From Candidatus Chloroploca mongolica (GTDB lineage Bacteria > Chloroflexota > Chloroflexia > Chloroflexales > Chloroflexaceae): 64,000 nt of DNA. The position numbers and the translations under genes were made by a program. The notes under the pieces are model-generated. The model worked only from the letters and a program-made list of their open reading frames with translations. It searched no databases and was not told where the DNA came from. The stretch covers positions 1 through 64,000 of the forward strand of contig NZ_SIJK02000002.1 in the NCBI RefSeq assembly GCF_004762035.2, written 5' to 3'. Positions 9,390 to 16,609 of the stretch are shown piece after piece; the stretch's first letter is position 1, and each line of letters starts with the position of its first letter.

Positions 9390-10165
9390 AACAGCGCATC
9401 TTCTCCTTCTTCAGCATCTGGCTGGGGCTGGGGCTGCTGCTGTTTGCCGTACCGGCGCGGCTTCCCGCCCAAGGCGGCGGGATCGTCGTCGATGGCGCCG
9501 ACACGGTGCGCAGTAGCGATCTGCCCAGTGCCGCCGCTTTGGCCACCCCCTTGAGCGCGGCGCGCTTTGTCGTGAACGTCAACTACGCCGACGACCTGCG
9601 TCAAACGCCTTTGGGCTATACCAACGCTTTGAACGCGCCGCTGGCGGAGACGCGCTTTGGGATCAATGTGAACTACGCCAATGCGCTGCGCCAAGTCGGT
9701 TTGAGCTACAATCAGGCCCTCGATGAACCGTTGCAAGCGGCGGCCTTCGTCACCAATGTCAACGCTGCCAACACGATCCAGCACCACGCCTTAGCTTTTC
9801 CGGTGGCGGCGATCAAGGACACGGTGCCGCCACAGATTAGTAACCCGCAAGCGGTCGCTGGTGAGCAACAGATCGATTTTCGCTGGCAAAACGATAGCTA
9901 TGCGCGTGGTGAAGTGCGCTACGGCTTCAGTGCCAACAACCTGACGTTGAGCCTGAGCGATCCCGAATACCGTTTCGAGCACCAATTCAGCCTCGACCTG
10001 AGGACGCTGCCCAGCCTCGCGCAGAGCAACGGCTTCAGTGGCGAACTCTTCTACCAACTCGTCGCCACCGACCAAAGTGGCAACGTGCAAACCAGTGCGG
10101 TCAGTAGCCTCAGCGTTACCGCGAACAACACCGTCTACCTGCCCATCGTGGTGCGCACGCGCTAA
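9386..10165 (+). CDS. Secreted repeat protein ending in a VYLP-type C-terminal motif
   Basis: Start ATG 9386, in ATGA overlap with the preceding gene; 259 residues. Residues 1-24 are a signal peptide. Residues about 45-135 contain three direct repeats of roughly 38 residues, each built around F-x-x-NVNYA(D/N) followed by LR/Q and an Ala-Leu-rich segment. After them comes a fibronectin-III-like beta domain (PPQISNPQAVAGEQQIDFRW start) and the C-terminus NTVYLPIVVRTR. The same kind of ending closes the RCC1-lipase. It is probably an extracellular or surface-attached protein; function unknown. The hairpin at 10171-10207 ends the transcription unit. Confidence 0.6.
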   Translation: MKQRIFSFFSIWLGLGLLLFAVPARLPAQGGGIVVDGADTVRSSDLPSAAALATPLSAARFVVNVNYADDLRQTPLGYTNALNAPLAETRFGINVNYANALRQVGLSYNQALDEPLQAAAFVTNVNAANTIQHHALAFPVAAIKDTVPPQISNPQAVAGEQQIDFRWQNDSYARGEVRYGFSANNLTLSLSDPEYRFEHQFSLDLRTLPSLAQSNGFSGELFYQLVATDQSGNVQTSAVSSLSVTANNTVYLPIVVRTR

Positions 10166-10170
10166 CGCAA

Positions 10171-10207
10171 GGCAGGGGCTGATGTGCGAAACGCACCAGC
10201 CCCTGCC
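10171..10207 (+). terminator. Strong stem-loop after the secreted-protein pair
   Basis: A perfect 11-bp stem GGCAGGGGCTG / CAGCCCCTGCC encloses an inner GTGC/GCAC pairing. There is no T-tract, so termination may be inefficient or Rho-assisted. Confidence 0.5.
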
Positions 10208-10298
10208 CGCTGCCCCCTTGGCTCAGCGCCCCGTGCCGCGCACATATCCATTCGTCCAGGGCTTGAACGCCGACCGCTTGAGCCTCAGTCGCACGAGA

Positions 10299-10326
10299 TT
10301 GATCTTTTGCCGAAACCGTGTAGAAT
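10299..10326 (+). promoter_or_regulatory. Promoter of the second toxin-antitoxin pair
   Basis: TTGATC (10299-10304) and TAGAAT (10321-10326) are separated by 16 bp and lie 65 bp upstream of the antitoxin ATG. Confidence 0.4.
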
Positions 10327-10390
10327 CAAGCTATGCGGAGGCAAGCGCGGATGATTGATCGATGACCGATGACGGAGAGAGGAGGGTGGC

Positions 10391-10660
10391 ATGATCGAGA
10401 CTCTTGAATATGAGCAGGCCCTTGCGCTGATCCGGCGGCTTGACCGCCCAGCCCGTGCGCGCTTGGTGTCCCAGGTTGTTCAGGAATTGATTGTCGAGCC
10501 AGGTGATGCAGGCCGTCGTTCCAGTGAGGCCTGGGATCGCCTGGCGCAGCTGCGTGAAGAATTTGGGCGTCTCGGGCCAGTCTCGCCCAGCCCAGCCGAG
10601 CAACTTGAGCGTGATCGCCAGCACCGGGCGGATCTCCTTGAAGGCAGGATCAGTGAGTGA
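10391..10660 (+). CDS. VapB-like antitoxin
   Basis: An 89-residue, charged, mostly helical protein (MIETLEYEQALALIRRLDRPARARLVSQVVQEL) preceded by a good GGAGGG site. The N-terminal helix pair resembles antitoxins that accompany PIN toxins in Chloroflexota and cyanobacteria; the C-terminal half is Glu/Arg rich and probably disordered until it binds toxin. Its TGA stop overlaps the toxin start. The role is assigned from size and pairing, since no DNA-binding motif is obvious. Confidence 0.65.
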   Translation: MIETLEYEQALALIRRLDRPARARLVSQVVQELIVEPGDAGRRSSEAWDRLAQLREEFGRLGPVSPSPAEQLERDRQHRADLLEGRISE

Positions 10661-11100
10661 TGGACACCCTCGATGCCAACATCTTTGTGCGTGACGCTTC
10701 ACCCAACGATCCTGAGCATGCGACGTGTCACGCCTTGATGGCGCACCTCTATCAGCGCATGACGACGATCATTGTGCCTTTCCTTGTCCTGCCAGAGATT
10801 GCGGGAGCGCTCAGCCGCAGCTTCCGTGATCCGATGCGGGCGCGATTGGAGGTTGACCTCTTGCGGGATTTGCGTCATATCCAGTTTGTGCCACTTGATG
10901 CGGCCATCACATACGAAGCGGCTGAACTCGCTGCGGATCGTGCGCTGCGTGGTGCGGATGCGGTCTATGTGGCGGTGGCCCGTCGTTATGGGTGTGCGCT
11001 GGTCACGCTTGACCGTGAACAGCGCGAACGTGCCGCGCTCGTGGTGCGAGCCCTGACGCCCACGGAGGCGCTGGCCGAACTGGATCCTGATGCGGCCTAA
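10660..11100 (+). CDS. PIN-domain ribonuclease, VapC-like toxin
   Basis: The protein begins MDTLDANIFVRDAS, with the first PIN acidic residue in LDANIF. It continues with an internal Glu (VLPEIAGALSR) and the C-terminal acidic residues in ALRGADAVYVAVARRYGCALVTLD, the hallmark of VapC-family RNases. ATG 10660 overlaps the antitoxin stop (TGATG); GTG at 10657 is an alternative adding one residue. The length of 146 residues is normal. It converges with the HicB-like gene on the other strand and the two stop codons overlap. Confidence 0.8.
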   Translation: MDTLDANIFVRDASPNDPEHATCHALMAHLYQRMTTIIVPFLVLPEIAGALSRSFRDPMRARLEVDLLRDLRHIQFVPLDAAITYEAAELAADRALRGADAVYVAVARRYGCALVTLDREQRERAALVVRALTPTEALAELDPDAA

Positions 11101-11435
11101 CCGCACGACGGTGCGCAATCACGCAACGCACGGGCGCGTGAGATGGTGCCCGCATCCGTGCGCTCACGCTCACGCCGATATGCAGCCATCACCGTATCAA
11201 GTTCGTCACGGAAAGGATCGTCGTGAAACATGCCTGCCGTCTGGAGCCACGGTCGTGCTTCCTCAAACTCAAGCGGGATGATTTTCGCATCACCAAGCTG
11301 CGCAGCAAATGAACGCCGGAGCGCATGCAAGGCCTCCGCCTCCGTGCCACCCTGGGCGGTGATCGCAGGCCAGCCGATCAGCGAGGCCGTGATCGTACCT
11401 TCAGGGTGGTGTTCAATCAAGACATACATCGTCAT
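11097..11435 (-). CDS. HicB-like / DUF-type small protein
   Basis: Start ATG 11435 is preferred over in-frame sites further upstream because a GAAAGG site precedes it. The 112-residue product opens MTMYVLIEHHPEGTITASLIGWPAITAQGGTEAEAL, the partly degenerate RNase-H-like fold of the HicB antitoxin family (a strand with P/G-rich turn, then an E-A-L helix). No HicA-like toxin gene is adjacent, so it is either an orphan antitoxin or a regulator. Its 3' end overlaps the convergent PIN toxin gene. Confidence 0.6.
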   Translation of the reverse strand: MTMYVLIEHHPEGTITASLIGWPAITAQGGTEAEALHALRRSFAAQLGDAKIIPLEFEEARPWLQTAGMFHDDPFRDELDTVMAAYRRERERTDAGTISRARALRDCAPSCG

Positions 11436-11539
11436 CGGGGTAGACCTTTCGTTCATCGTCATCTGCAGATAGGATACCACACGCACACATGTACCGACAC
11501 AATAATCATCGTTCAGACAACTACGTGTTGTCTATGCTC

Positions 11540-11654
11540 CAATACCTTGCAAAGAAGGCGATTGTTTTGACGCAAAGGCGCAAAGGCGCAACGTTTTTCG
11601 CGTAGGAGAGCGAGCCCTTCGCGCCTTCGCGTGAGCTTCTTTGCAAAGTATTGG
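11540..11654. repeat. MITE-like dispersed repeat, copy 1
   Basis: Terminal inverted repeats of 19 bp with one mismatch (11540-11558 and 11636-11654, beginning CCAATAC) flank a core with the family sequence TTGACGCAAAGGCGCAAAGG and its inverted partner CCTTCGCGCCTTCGCGTGAG. It has no coding capacity. Related copies or halves lie at 24106, 27081, 29592 and 53459. Confidence 0.6.
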
Positions 11655-11683
11655 TTCATGCGCCCCGTTTTGCGTTCTACGTT

Positions 11684-11926
11684 TTACGTTCTGAACAGCC
11701 GCCCAAACTGCTCGGGCACCACCGCCTCCGTCGACCCGGCGACGAAAGCGACGTGACAGCGGTGGCAGTACCAAGCCTGCTGCCAGCGGGCGACCTGACG
11801 CTGCCAGCGCTCGTTGGCGGCACGGCGACGCTGCTCGTCTCGTTGGATGCAGCGCCCGGTGAGGCCAACGGCGAGCAGCGCACCGACGCTGGCAACGCCC
11901 GCGAAGAGGTGCTCGGCGTAGGCGGG
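11684..11926 (-). pseudogene. C-terminal fragment of a zinc-ribbon membrane protein
   Basis: The minus-strand frame encodes a hydrophobic helix (HLFAGVASVGALLAVGLTG), then a basic helix RRRAANERWQRQVARWQQAWYC with a CHRC zinc-knuckle half, and ends VPEQFGRLFRT. The pattern W-x-x-xYYCHRC...VPPE near a C-terminus occurs in small Chloroflexota zinc-ribbon proteins. Only one Cys pair is present and no start with a ribosome-binding site exists, so it is probably a decayed fragment. From 11927 to 12200 I see nothing else convincing. Confidence 0.4.
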
Positions 11927-12200
11927 GCTAAAACGGAAAATATTGAAGAGACATCTTGATTTCGTGCTTACGAAAAGATGCTTTTTTGCCAGATTGCTCA
12001 ACGGTAATGCAGTGGTTCTCTCAATAGGTTATACTAAGTGTGAGCAGTCGCTTCTGTTGCTCAGATCGCCTTCCATCGTGATCGGCGTTCCAATACATGA
12101 TCGCGAAATCACACGATGGTTTGCCCCGTATTCAGATATGTTGACCGTTACGTACGTCGCTGCTCTGCTCTGTGCTGGCCATCATTTCTTGCGCTAGAGA

Positions 12201-13412
12201 ATGATGGATCCCTGTTTTTTGAGAACTGATATGCGTATTCCGCAGCCAATTCACCCATTTCCCGCCCGTATGGCACCTTCAATCGTCCTGGAACACATTC
12301 AACAGTTACCCGCTGGTTCGGTTGTCCTTGATCCGATGATGGGTTCGGGTACCGTTGTGCGAGCAGCGTCTGATGCTGGTCATTACGCCATTGGAAGAGA
12401 TGTTGATCCCCTGGCGGTGCTGATGGCACGGGTATGGACAACCCCAGTTCATCCACAACATCTGCTGACGTTTGCCGAGGGTCTTGTTGAGTCAGCGCGT
12501 ATGTTGCGCGAAGAACACCTCTCACTGGCTTGGATTGACGAGGATGTTGAGACAAATCAATTTATTCAATTTTGGTTTGCGCCATCTCAATGCACCCAAT
12601 TACGACGCCTGGGCTGTCTATTGGCCGATATGCGTTGTTCTGAGGGAGATGCGCTACGTATTGCGCTGAGCCGAACTATTATTACAAAAAATCGTGGTGC
12701 ATCATTGGCACGCGACGTATCACATAGCCGTCCACATCGCGCATTTGAGCACAATACCTATGATGTGTATGATGGGTTTTTACGGGCTACGAGACACCTG
12801 GTAAAACGGTTTGAGCAAGAACCACCCCATGGCCAAGCCCAGATTGGCCTTGGTGATGCACGTCAACTCACCCTTGCTGACGGCTCAGTTGACGCAGTCA
12901 TCACCTCACCGCCATATCTCAATGCGATTGATTATTTACGCGGCCATCGCCTTGCGCTCGTATGGCTCGGCCATCGTGTTGGCAGCATTCGCTCCATTCG
13001 CTCAGGCAGCATCGGTGCTGAGCGTGCCCCAGACCCGCACGTAGACACAAAGCTTGCGGCTCGTGTCATACGGCACATGGGAATGACCAATCAGTTGCCA
13101 CCTCGTCAACACCGGATCTTCGAGCGCTATGTGCTTGACCTTGCAGCGATGATGGGTGAGATCCATCGCGTGTTGAAAGCCGGAGGCCGAGCGGTCTTTG
13201 TACTAGGCAACTCATGTGTGCAAGGTGTCTTTGTCCGCAATTCGGAAGCAGTTTTGATGTTGGCAAGAGAATCTGGTCTTGCGTTGATAGATCACTATGA
13301 TCGAGATCTCCCCGATGCTCGTCGCTATCTTCCGCCACCGACGGCTCATGCTGCATCGAGCATTGAGCGTCGTATGCGGAAGGAGGTTGTGCTCACTTTT
13401 GATCGTGCATGA
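12201..13412 (+). CDS. DNA methyltransferase (N4-cytosine / N6-adenine type)
   Basis: A 403-residue protein. Residues 44-51 (DPMMGSGT) form the SAM-binding motif and residues 235-239 (TSPPY, followed by LNAIDYLRGHR) form the amino-methyltransferase catalytic motif. HPFPARMAP near residue 19 is a family signature. It would transfer methyl groups to exocyclic amines in DNA, marking self. No restriction endonuclease is adjacent; instead the gene leads a run of co-directional genes for a nuclease, helicases and regulators, overlapping the next by ATGA. That suggests it provides self-marking for this island. Start 12201 gives MMDPC; ATG 12231 is an alternative and neither has a strong ribosome-binding site. 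Confidence 0.8.
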   Translation: MMDPCFLRTDMRIPQPIHPFPARMAPSIVLEHIQQLPAGSVVLDPMMGSGTVVRAASDAGHYAIGRDVDPLAVLMARVWTTPVHPQHLLTFAEGLVESARMLREEHLSLAWIDEDVETNQFIQFWFAPSQCTQLRRLGCLLADMRCSEGDALRIALSRTIITKNRGASLARDVSHSRPHRAFEHNTYDVYDGFLRATRHLVKRFEQEPPHGQAQIGLGDARQLTLADGSVDAVITSPPYLNAIDYLRGHRLALVWLGHRVGSIRSIRSGSIGAERAPDPHVDTKLAARVIRHMGMTNQLPPRQHRIFERYVLDLAAMMGEIHRVLKAGGRAVFVLGNSCVQGVFVRNSEAVLMLARESGLALIDHYDRDLPDARRYLPPPTAHAASSIERRMRKEVVLTFDRA

Positions 13413-14080
13413 TCTGGAACGTCTTGGTGGAGGGCATTGTGCCTGCATCTCGTCCCCCAACTGAAGCGATTGATCGCACGTACCAGCGCGTTCTTGCTGG
13501 CGAGCCTGATGCGCCCTCCGATTTGATCGAACTACTCCTTGAGCCACTCGTTGCCGCATTAAAGCACCGTTTCCCCAGCCTACCTGATCCCAACCTCGTC
13601 ATTGATACGGTCACCGACTCGCTCTTCCGCTTGGTTCAGGATCCCACGCGTTTTCATCCCGAGCGTGGTACGCTCTGGAGCTATCTTGTTATGGATGCCC
13701 TCGGTGACCTGCGAAATGCTTGGAAGAAAGAGCGTCGCCGTCTCAACCGTGAGCAAACGTTCGATCCTGTCGCACACGACCATCCAGATGGGAATAGTGA
13801 TGTAGAAGGATTGATCATACGCAAGCTGGTGCCCGATGGATTGCCTGAAGGCGCTGATGAAGCGGATCTCATTGCTCACCTGCGTGCCGCGATCACAAAT
13901 CCACAAGACTGGCAGGTTGTCCTCTTGATGATGGGGGGAGAGCGCAAGACGGAAGCCTTTGCGCGCGTCCTTGGCATCACTGATCGACCGCCTGCTGAGC
14001 AGCGGCGTCGTGTCAAGCAGGCCAAAGACCGGCTTCGGGTGATGCTGAAGCGGCGGGGAGCAACCTTCAATGAGCAGTAA
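13409..14080 (+). CDS. Sigma-factor-like protein (ECF region 2-like)
   Basis: A 223-residue protein whose residues about 35-110 (from LIELLLEPLVAALKHRF through GTLWSYLVMDALGDLRNAWKKERRR) look like sigma region 2 of ECF factors. The C-terminal 60 residues (TEAFARVLGITDRPPAEQRRRVKQAKDRLRVMLKRR) resemble region 4 with a helix-turn-helix. It could direct RNA polymerase to the island's own promoters. The ATG overlaps the methyltransferase stop (ATGA), and its own 3' end overlaps the next gene by 11 bp. Sigma-like genes paired with a small helical protein and an ImmA/IrrE peptidase suggest regulated proteolysis. A non-sigma regulator with the same fold is possible. Confidence 0.6.
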   Translation: MIWNVLVEGIVPASRPPTEAIDRTYQRVLAGEPDAPSDLIELLLEPLVAALKHRFPSLPDPNLVIDTVTDSLFRLVQDPTRFHPERGTLWSYLVMDALGDLRNAWKKERRRLNREQTFDPVAHDHPDGNSDVEGLIIRKLVPDGLPEGADEADLIAHLRAAITNPQDWQVVLLMMGGERKTEAFARVLGITDRPPAEQRRRVKQAKDRLRVMLKRRGATFNEQ

Positions 14081-14468
14081 CGTGTCGAATGCACTGGCGC
14101 GAGCAGCTCGCCGCGCTGAACAACAGCCCTTCTTTCTTGCCAGTGTACTCGCAGCATACCGGCAGGCCAATCGTCTCGATGATGCGGCGCTAGCGACCCT
14201 GCTTGATTGTCAGTTGGCTGATATGCTGCGCCTGGCCCTCTGTCGTCGGCCAGCTACTGAGCAGACCCAGTTCATGGCCGATGTTGATCAACTGGCGCAA
14301 CGCTTCAACCTCCGAGGCGACCAGTTGGCAATGATCATCAGGCAGGTTGATGCCCTCGCAGCCATCCAGCAACAGGTGCAGGTTGCGTATGATGGCATGG
14401 GCATGCTGCGCGCAGCACGCGACCATGAAGAACCTGCGGCAATCGATGAGGAGGGCCAACATGGTTGA
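14070..14468 (+). CDS. Small helical (HTH-like) protein, probable partner of the ImmA/IrrE peptidase
   Basis: A 132-residue all-helical protein. The segment RLDDAALATLLDCQLADMLRLALCRRP (about 34-60) looks like a divergent XRE helix-turn-helix, and another predicted helix pair lies at 75-100. Its start overlaps the sigma-like gene by 11 bp and its end overlaps the metallopeptidase gene by 8 bp, so all three are tightly coupled. XRE-type repressors are common substrates of ImmA/IrrE peptidases (the ImmR-ImmA pair is the model), so it may be a repressor or anti-sigma protein cleaved by the next gene product. That role is inferred from context. Confidence 0.5.
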   Translation: MSSNVSNALARAARRAEQQPFFLASVLAAYRQANRLDDAALATLLDCQLADMLRLALCRRPATEQTQFMADVDQLAQRFNLRGDQLAMIIRQVDALAAIQQQVQVAYDGMGMLRAARDHEEPAAIDEEGQHG

Positions 14469-15198
14469 ACCTTGGCTCGAACGTGCAGCAGAACAATTCT
14501 GGGAGGCTGTTGGCGAACCACTGGCGCTCCCACGCGATCTTGCTTCCGTGATCAGCCGTCCCTTTCCACTCGGCGTGATCACCCTTCCAGCGCTGGATAT
14601 GCTCAAGGTCGAAGGCTGGTTTGCCGAACGCAACGTACCCTACCGCTTTCTCTGCCAAAATCGCGCCCTGTGCGGCTGCATCGTGGCTGCACGGGGTCAT
14701 GGCTTGATCTTCATTGATCCCAATGATCCCCCTGCCGAGCAACGCTTTACCGTGGCGCATGAAGTGGCGCACTTTCTGCTCGATTATCTTGAGCCACGGC
14801 AGGAGGCCCTTGCACGGCTGGGCGAGTCGATCTTGCCAGTGCTGAATGGCGAGCGTGCGCCAACGACAGACGAACGTATTCATGCGCTCTTAGGGCGGGT
14901 CAAGCTCGGTTTCTATCAGGATATGATGCCACGAACTGCCTCCGGGAGTATTGATCAGACGGCCATCCTGCGTGCGGAGGATCGTGCCGACCGGCTTGCG
15001 CTCGAATTGCTTGCCCCCGCCACTCATGTGCTGGCTTCCGCAACAACCATTGCCAGCACGCCCTTTGAGCGAACACGAGCACTAACTGAACTATTGGAAC
15101 AGCAGTATGGTTTCCCACGCGCTGTAGCGCGTGCCTATGGTACCTCCCTTGTAAAACAGAGTTCCAAACCATCGTTGGCTGAGTGGTTTGGGATCTGA
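14461..15198 (+). CDS. ImmA/IrrE-family zinc metallopeptidase
   Basis: Start ATG 14461 gives 245 residues. Residues about 100-104 are HEVAH within FTVAHEVAHFLLDYLEP, the zinc-binding HExxH helix. A later ERADRLALELLAP stretch, here read EDRADRLALELLAP near residue 176, supplies the third acidic ligand. These motifs define the ImmA/IrrE (DUF955) family, whose members cut repressors after DNA damage or other signals. In this operon the likely substrate is the small HTH-like protein or the sigma-like protein just upstream. ATG 14461 was chosen over upstream in-frame starts because these would lie deep inside the previous gene. Confidence 0.85.
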   Translation: MVEPWLERAAEQFWEAVGEPLALPRDLASVISRPFPLGVITLPALDMLKVEGWFAERNVPYRFLCQNRALCGCIVAARGHGLIFIDPNDPPAEQRFTVAHEVAHFLLDYLEPRQEALARLGESILPVLNGERAPTTDERIHALLGRVKLGFYQDMMPRTASGSIDQTAILRAEDRADRLALELLAPATHVLASATTIASTPFERTRALTELLEQQYGFPRAVARAYGTSLVKQSSKPSLAEWFGI

Positions 15199-15361
15199 GT
15201 CGCACTTCGCTCATCGCTGCGGAACAAATGAGTGATCGGGATACAACGTAAATAAGGCTGAAGAGTCGTCTTCTAGACGAGTCGCACATTTGTAAGGATC
15301 GCGGAAGAAGAAGAAGAAGAAGCAACTTTGTACGACGAGCATGACTGCTCTGGAGGACGAA
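15199..15361 (+). other. Gap between the regulatory trio and the nurA/herA genes
   Basis: It contains a small hairpin (TCGTCT/AGACGA, 15268-15282) and a purine-rich GAAGAAGAAG tract before the next start. It may hold a second promoter for the nuclease half of the island, but no clear -35/-10 pair was found. Confidence 0.35.
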
Positions 15362-16585
15362 ATGGTACATACATCAGGGTCTGCGCCATATCAAATGAAT
15401 GAAAATGCTTTGGTTGTTGACGATGAAAGTTTTGCTGCTGCCTATGGTGAAGAGCTCAGTGCCACCCTTAATATTGATGCGTGGCAAACAGGAGGTGATC
15501 TCGAAGGCTTATATGAACGCATAGAGGCCGAAGTGACGAGTGGGATTGCGTTTGAGCAGGCTCAGCGCCCAACCATTCGGCGTGAACTCTTTCCCCGCTT
15601 GCGCACACGCCCGAACGCACCTGCTGCCGCTGGGTGTTACCGTGCGACCCTTGATGATCTGCGCCGCGTCCATCGCTCGCTCCTTTTCAATGGTGCGGTC
15701 GAGGCCTGTGATGGCACACGGGTCGAACATGACACCCTGCCAGTCACCATTACCCAGATCGGGGTGTGCCTGGTCTCGTACCAGGGTGATCAGGGTTCCT
15801 GGGCCCAGCGCCTCTACCGGCGCGATCTGCGTGCCAGTACTGGCAATGCGTTAGACGATCTGATGGCGCTGTTAGACAACCGTGGGCAACGTGGGAATAC
15901 CGATAACGATGAGCGCGGAAAACTCAGTGAATTGGCGCGTCGTGGCATTATGACCTATGCCGAACGCGCCATTTTGACCAAGAAGTCAACGGCCATCTGG
16001 AAGATGGGGCATGGCGATCCGACGCCCTATGATCTGCTCACTGGTTCGGGCAGTATGCAGTTGCTTGAGAAGAGTATGGAGATTTTGCGTGAATTGATCC
16101 TCCAGCACCGCAAAATCCTCTTTGTGCCCAGTGCCCCACGTGCGCGTGAGTGGATGACCCTTGGTCAGGCGCTTGACCCGCTCGAATACCTGATCATTGA
16201 CTCACATACCCAAAAGATGCTGCACGTTGTTGAGAGCAAGGACGGCGGACGGGGTGGTCATTACAGTAAAGAATATGCCCGTAAGGTTCGTGATTTCTGC
16301 TACGAGGTTGGGCCGCACATTTTGTTTGGAATCTATCGTACTTCAAGTGCGGCTCCGCCCCAGTTGTTCTTTGCCCATGCCGATTTTGTCCACGAGGCCG
16401 CACTGATCGCCATGGCTGATAGTGTCTTGCAAGAGCACCGGGGCTTCCCGATGCTGATCGATCTCGCCGATACGATCTGTCGGACGACCTTCGGTAACGA
16501 TATCTTCAACAATGTCGTTCAAATGGCGTATGCCCATGCTGGCGAGCCGTTCCGCTTCCTGAATGAGCGGATGACGCGGGCGTAG
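15362..16585 (+). CDS. nurA: NurA-domain nuclease
   Basis: ATG 15362 is preceded by GGAGG at five bases, better than ATG 15341. The product has 407 residues. An N-terminal segment with a metal-binding aspartate (VEACDGTRVEH) begins the NurA RNase-H-like core, and the ending PMLIDLADTICRTTFG...YAHAGEPFRFLNERM matches the C-terminal part of NurA domains. NurA is a 5'-3' single- and double-strand nuclease that works with the HerA hexameric translocase in DNA end processing. Here herA follows by 24 bp, so a NurA-HerA complex is very likely. The N-terminal 80 residues are not typical NurA and may link the complex to other island proteins. Confidence 0.75.
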   Translation: MVHTSGSAPYQMNENALVVDDESFAAAYGEELSATLNIDAWQTGGDLEGLYERIEAEVTSGIAFEQAQRPTIRRELFPRLRTRPNAPAAAGCYRATLDDLRRVHRSLLFNGAVEACDGTRVEHDTLPVTITQIGVCLVSYQGDQGSWAQRLYRRDLRASTGNALDDLMALLDNRGQRGNTDNDERGKLSELARRGIMTYAERAILTKKSTAIWKMGHGDPTPYDLLTGSGSMQLLEKSMEILRELILQHRKILFVPSAPRAREWMTLGQALDPLEYLIIDSHTQKMLHVVESKDGGRGGHYSKEYARKVRDFCYEVGPHILFGIYRTSSAAPPQLFFAHADFVHEAALIAMADSVLQEHRGFPMLIDLADTICRTTFGNDIFNNVVQMAYAHAGEPFRFLNERMTRA

Positions 16586-16609
16586 GCTTCTCGTAGAAAG
16601 GAAGTGTGG

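Noticed and set aside
11943-12197. Short plus-strand frame before the methyltransferase gene
   Set aside because: Composition is unlike neighbouring genes, no motif, and no ribosome-binding site.
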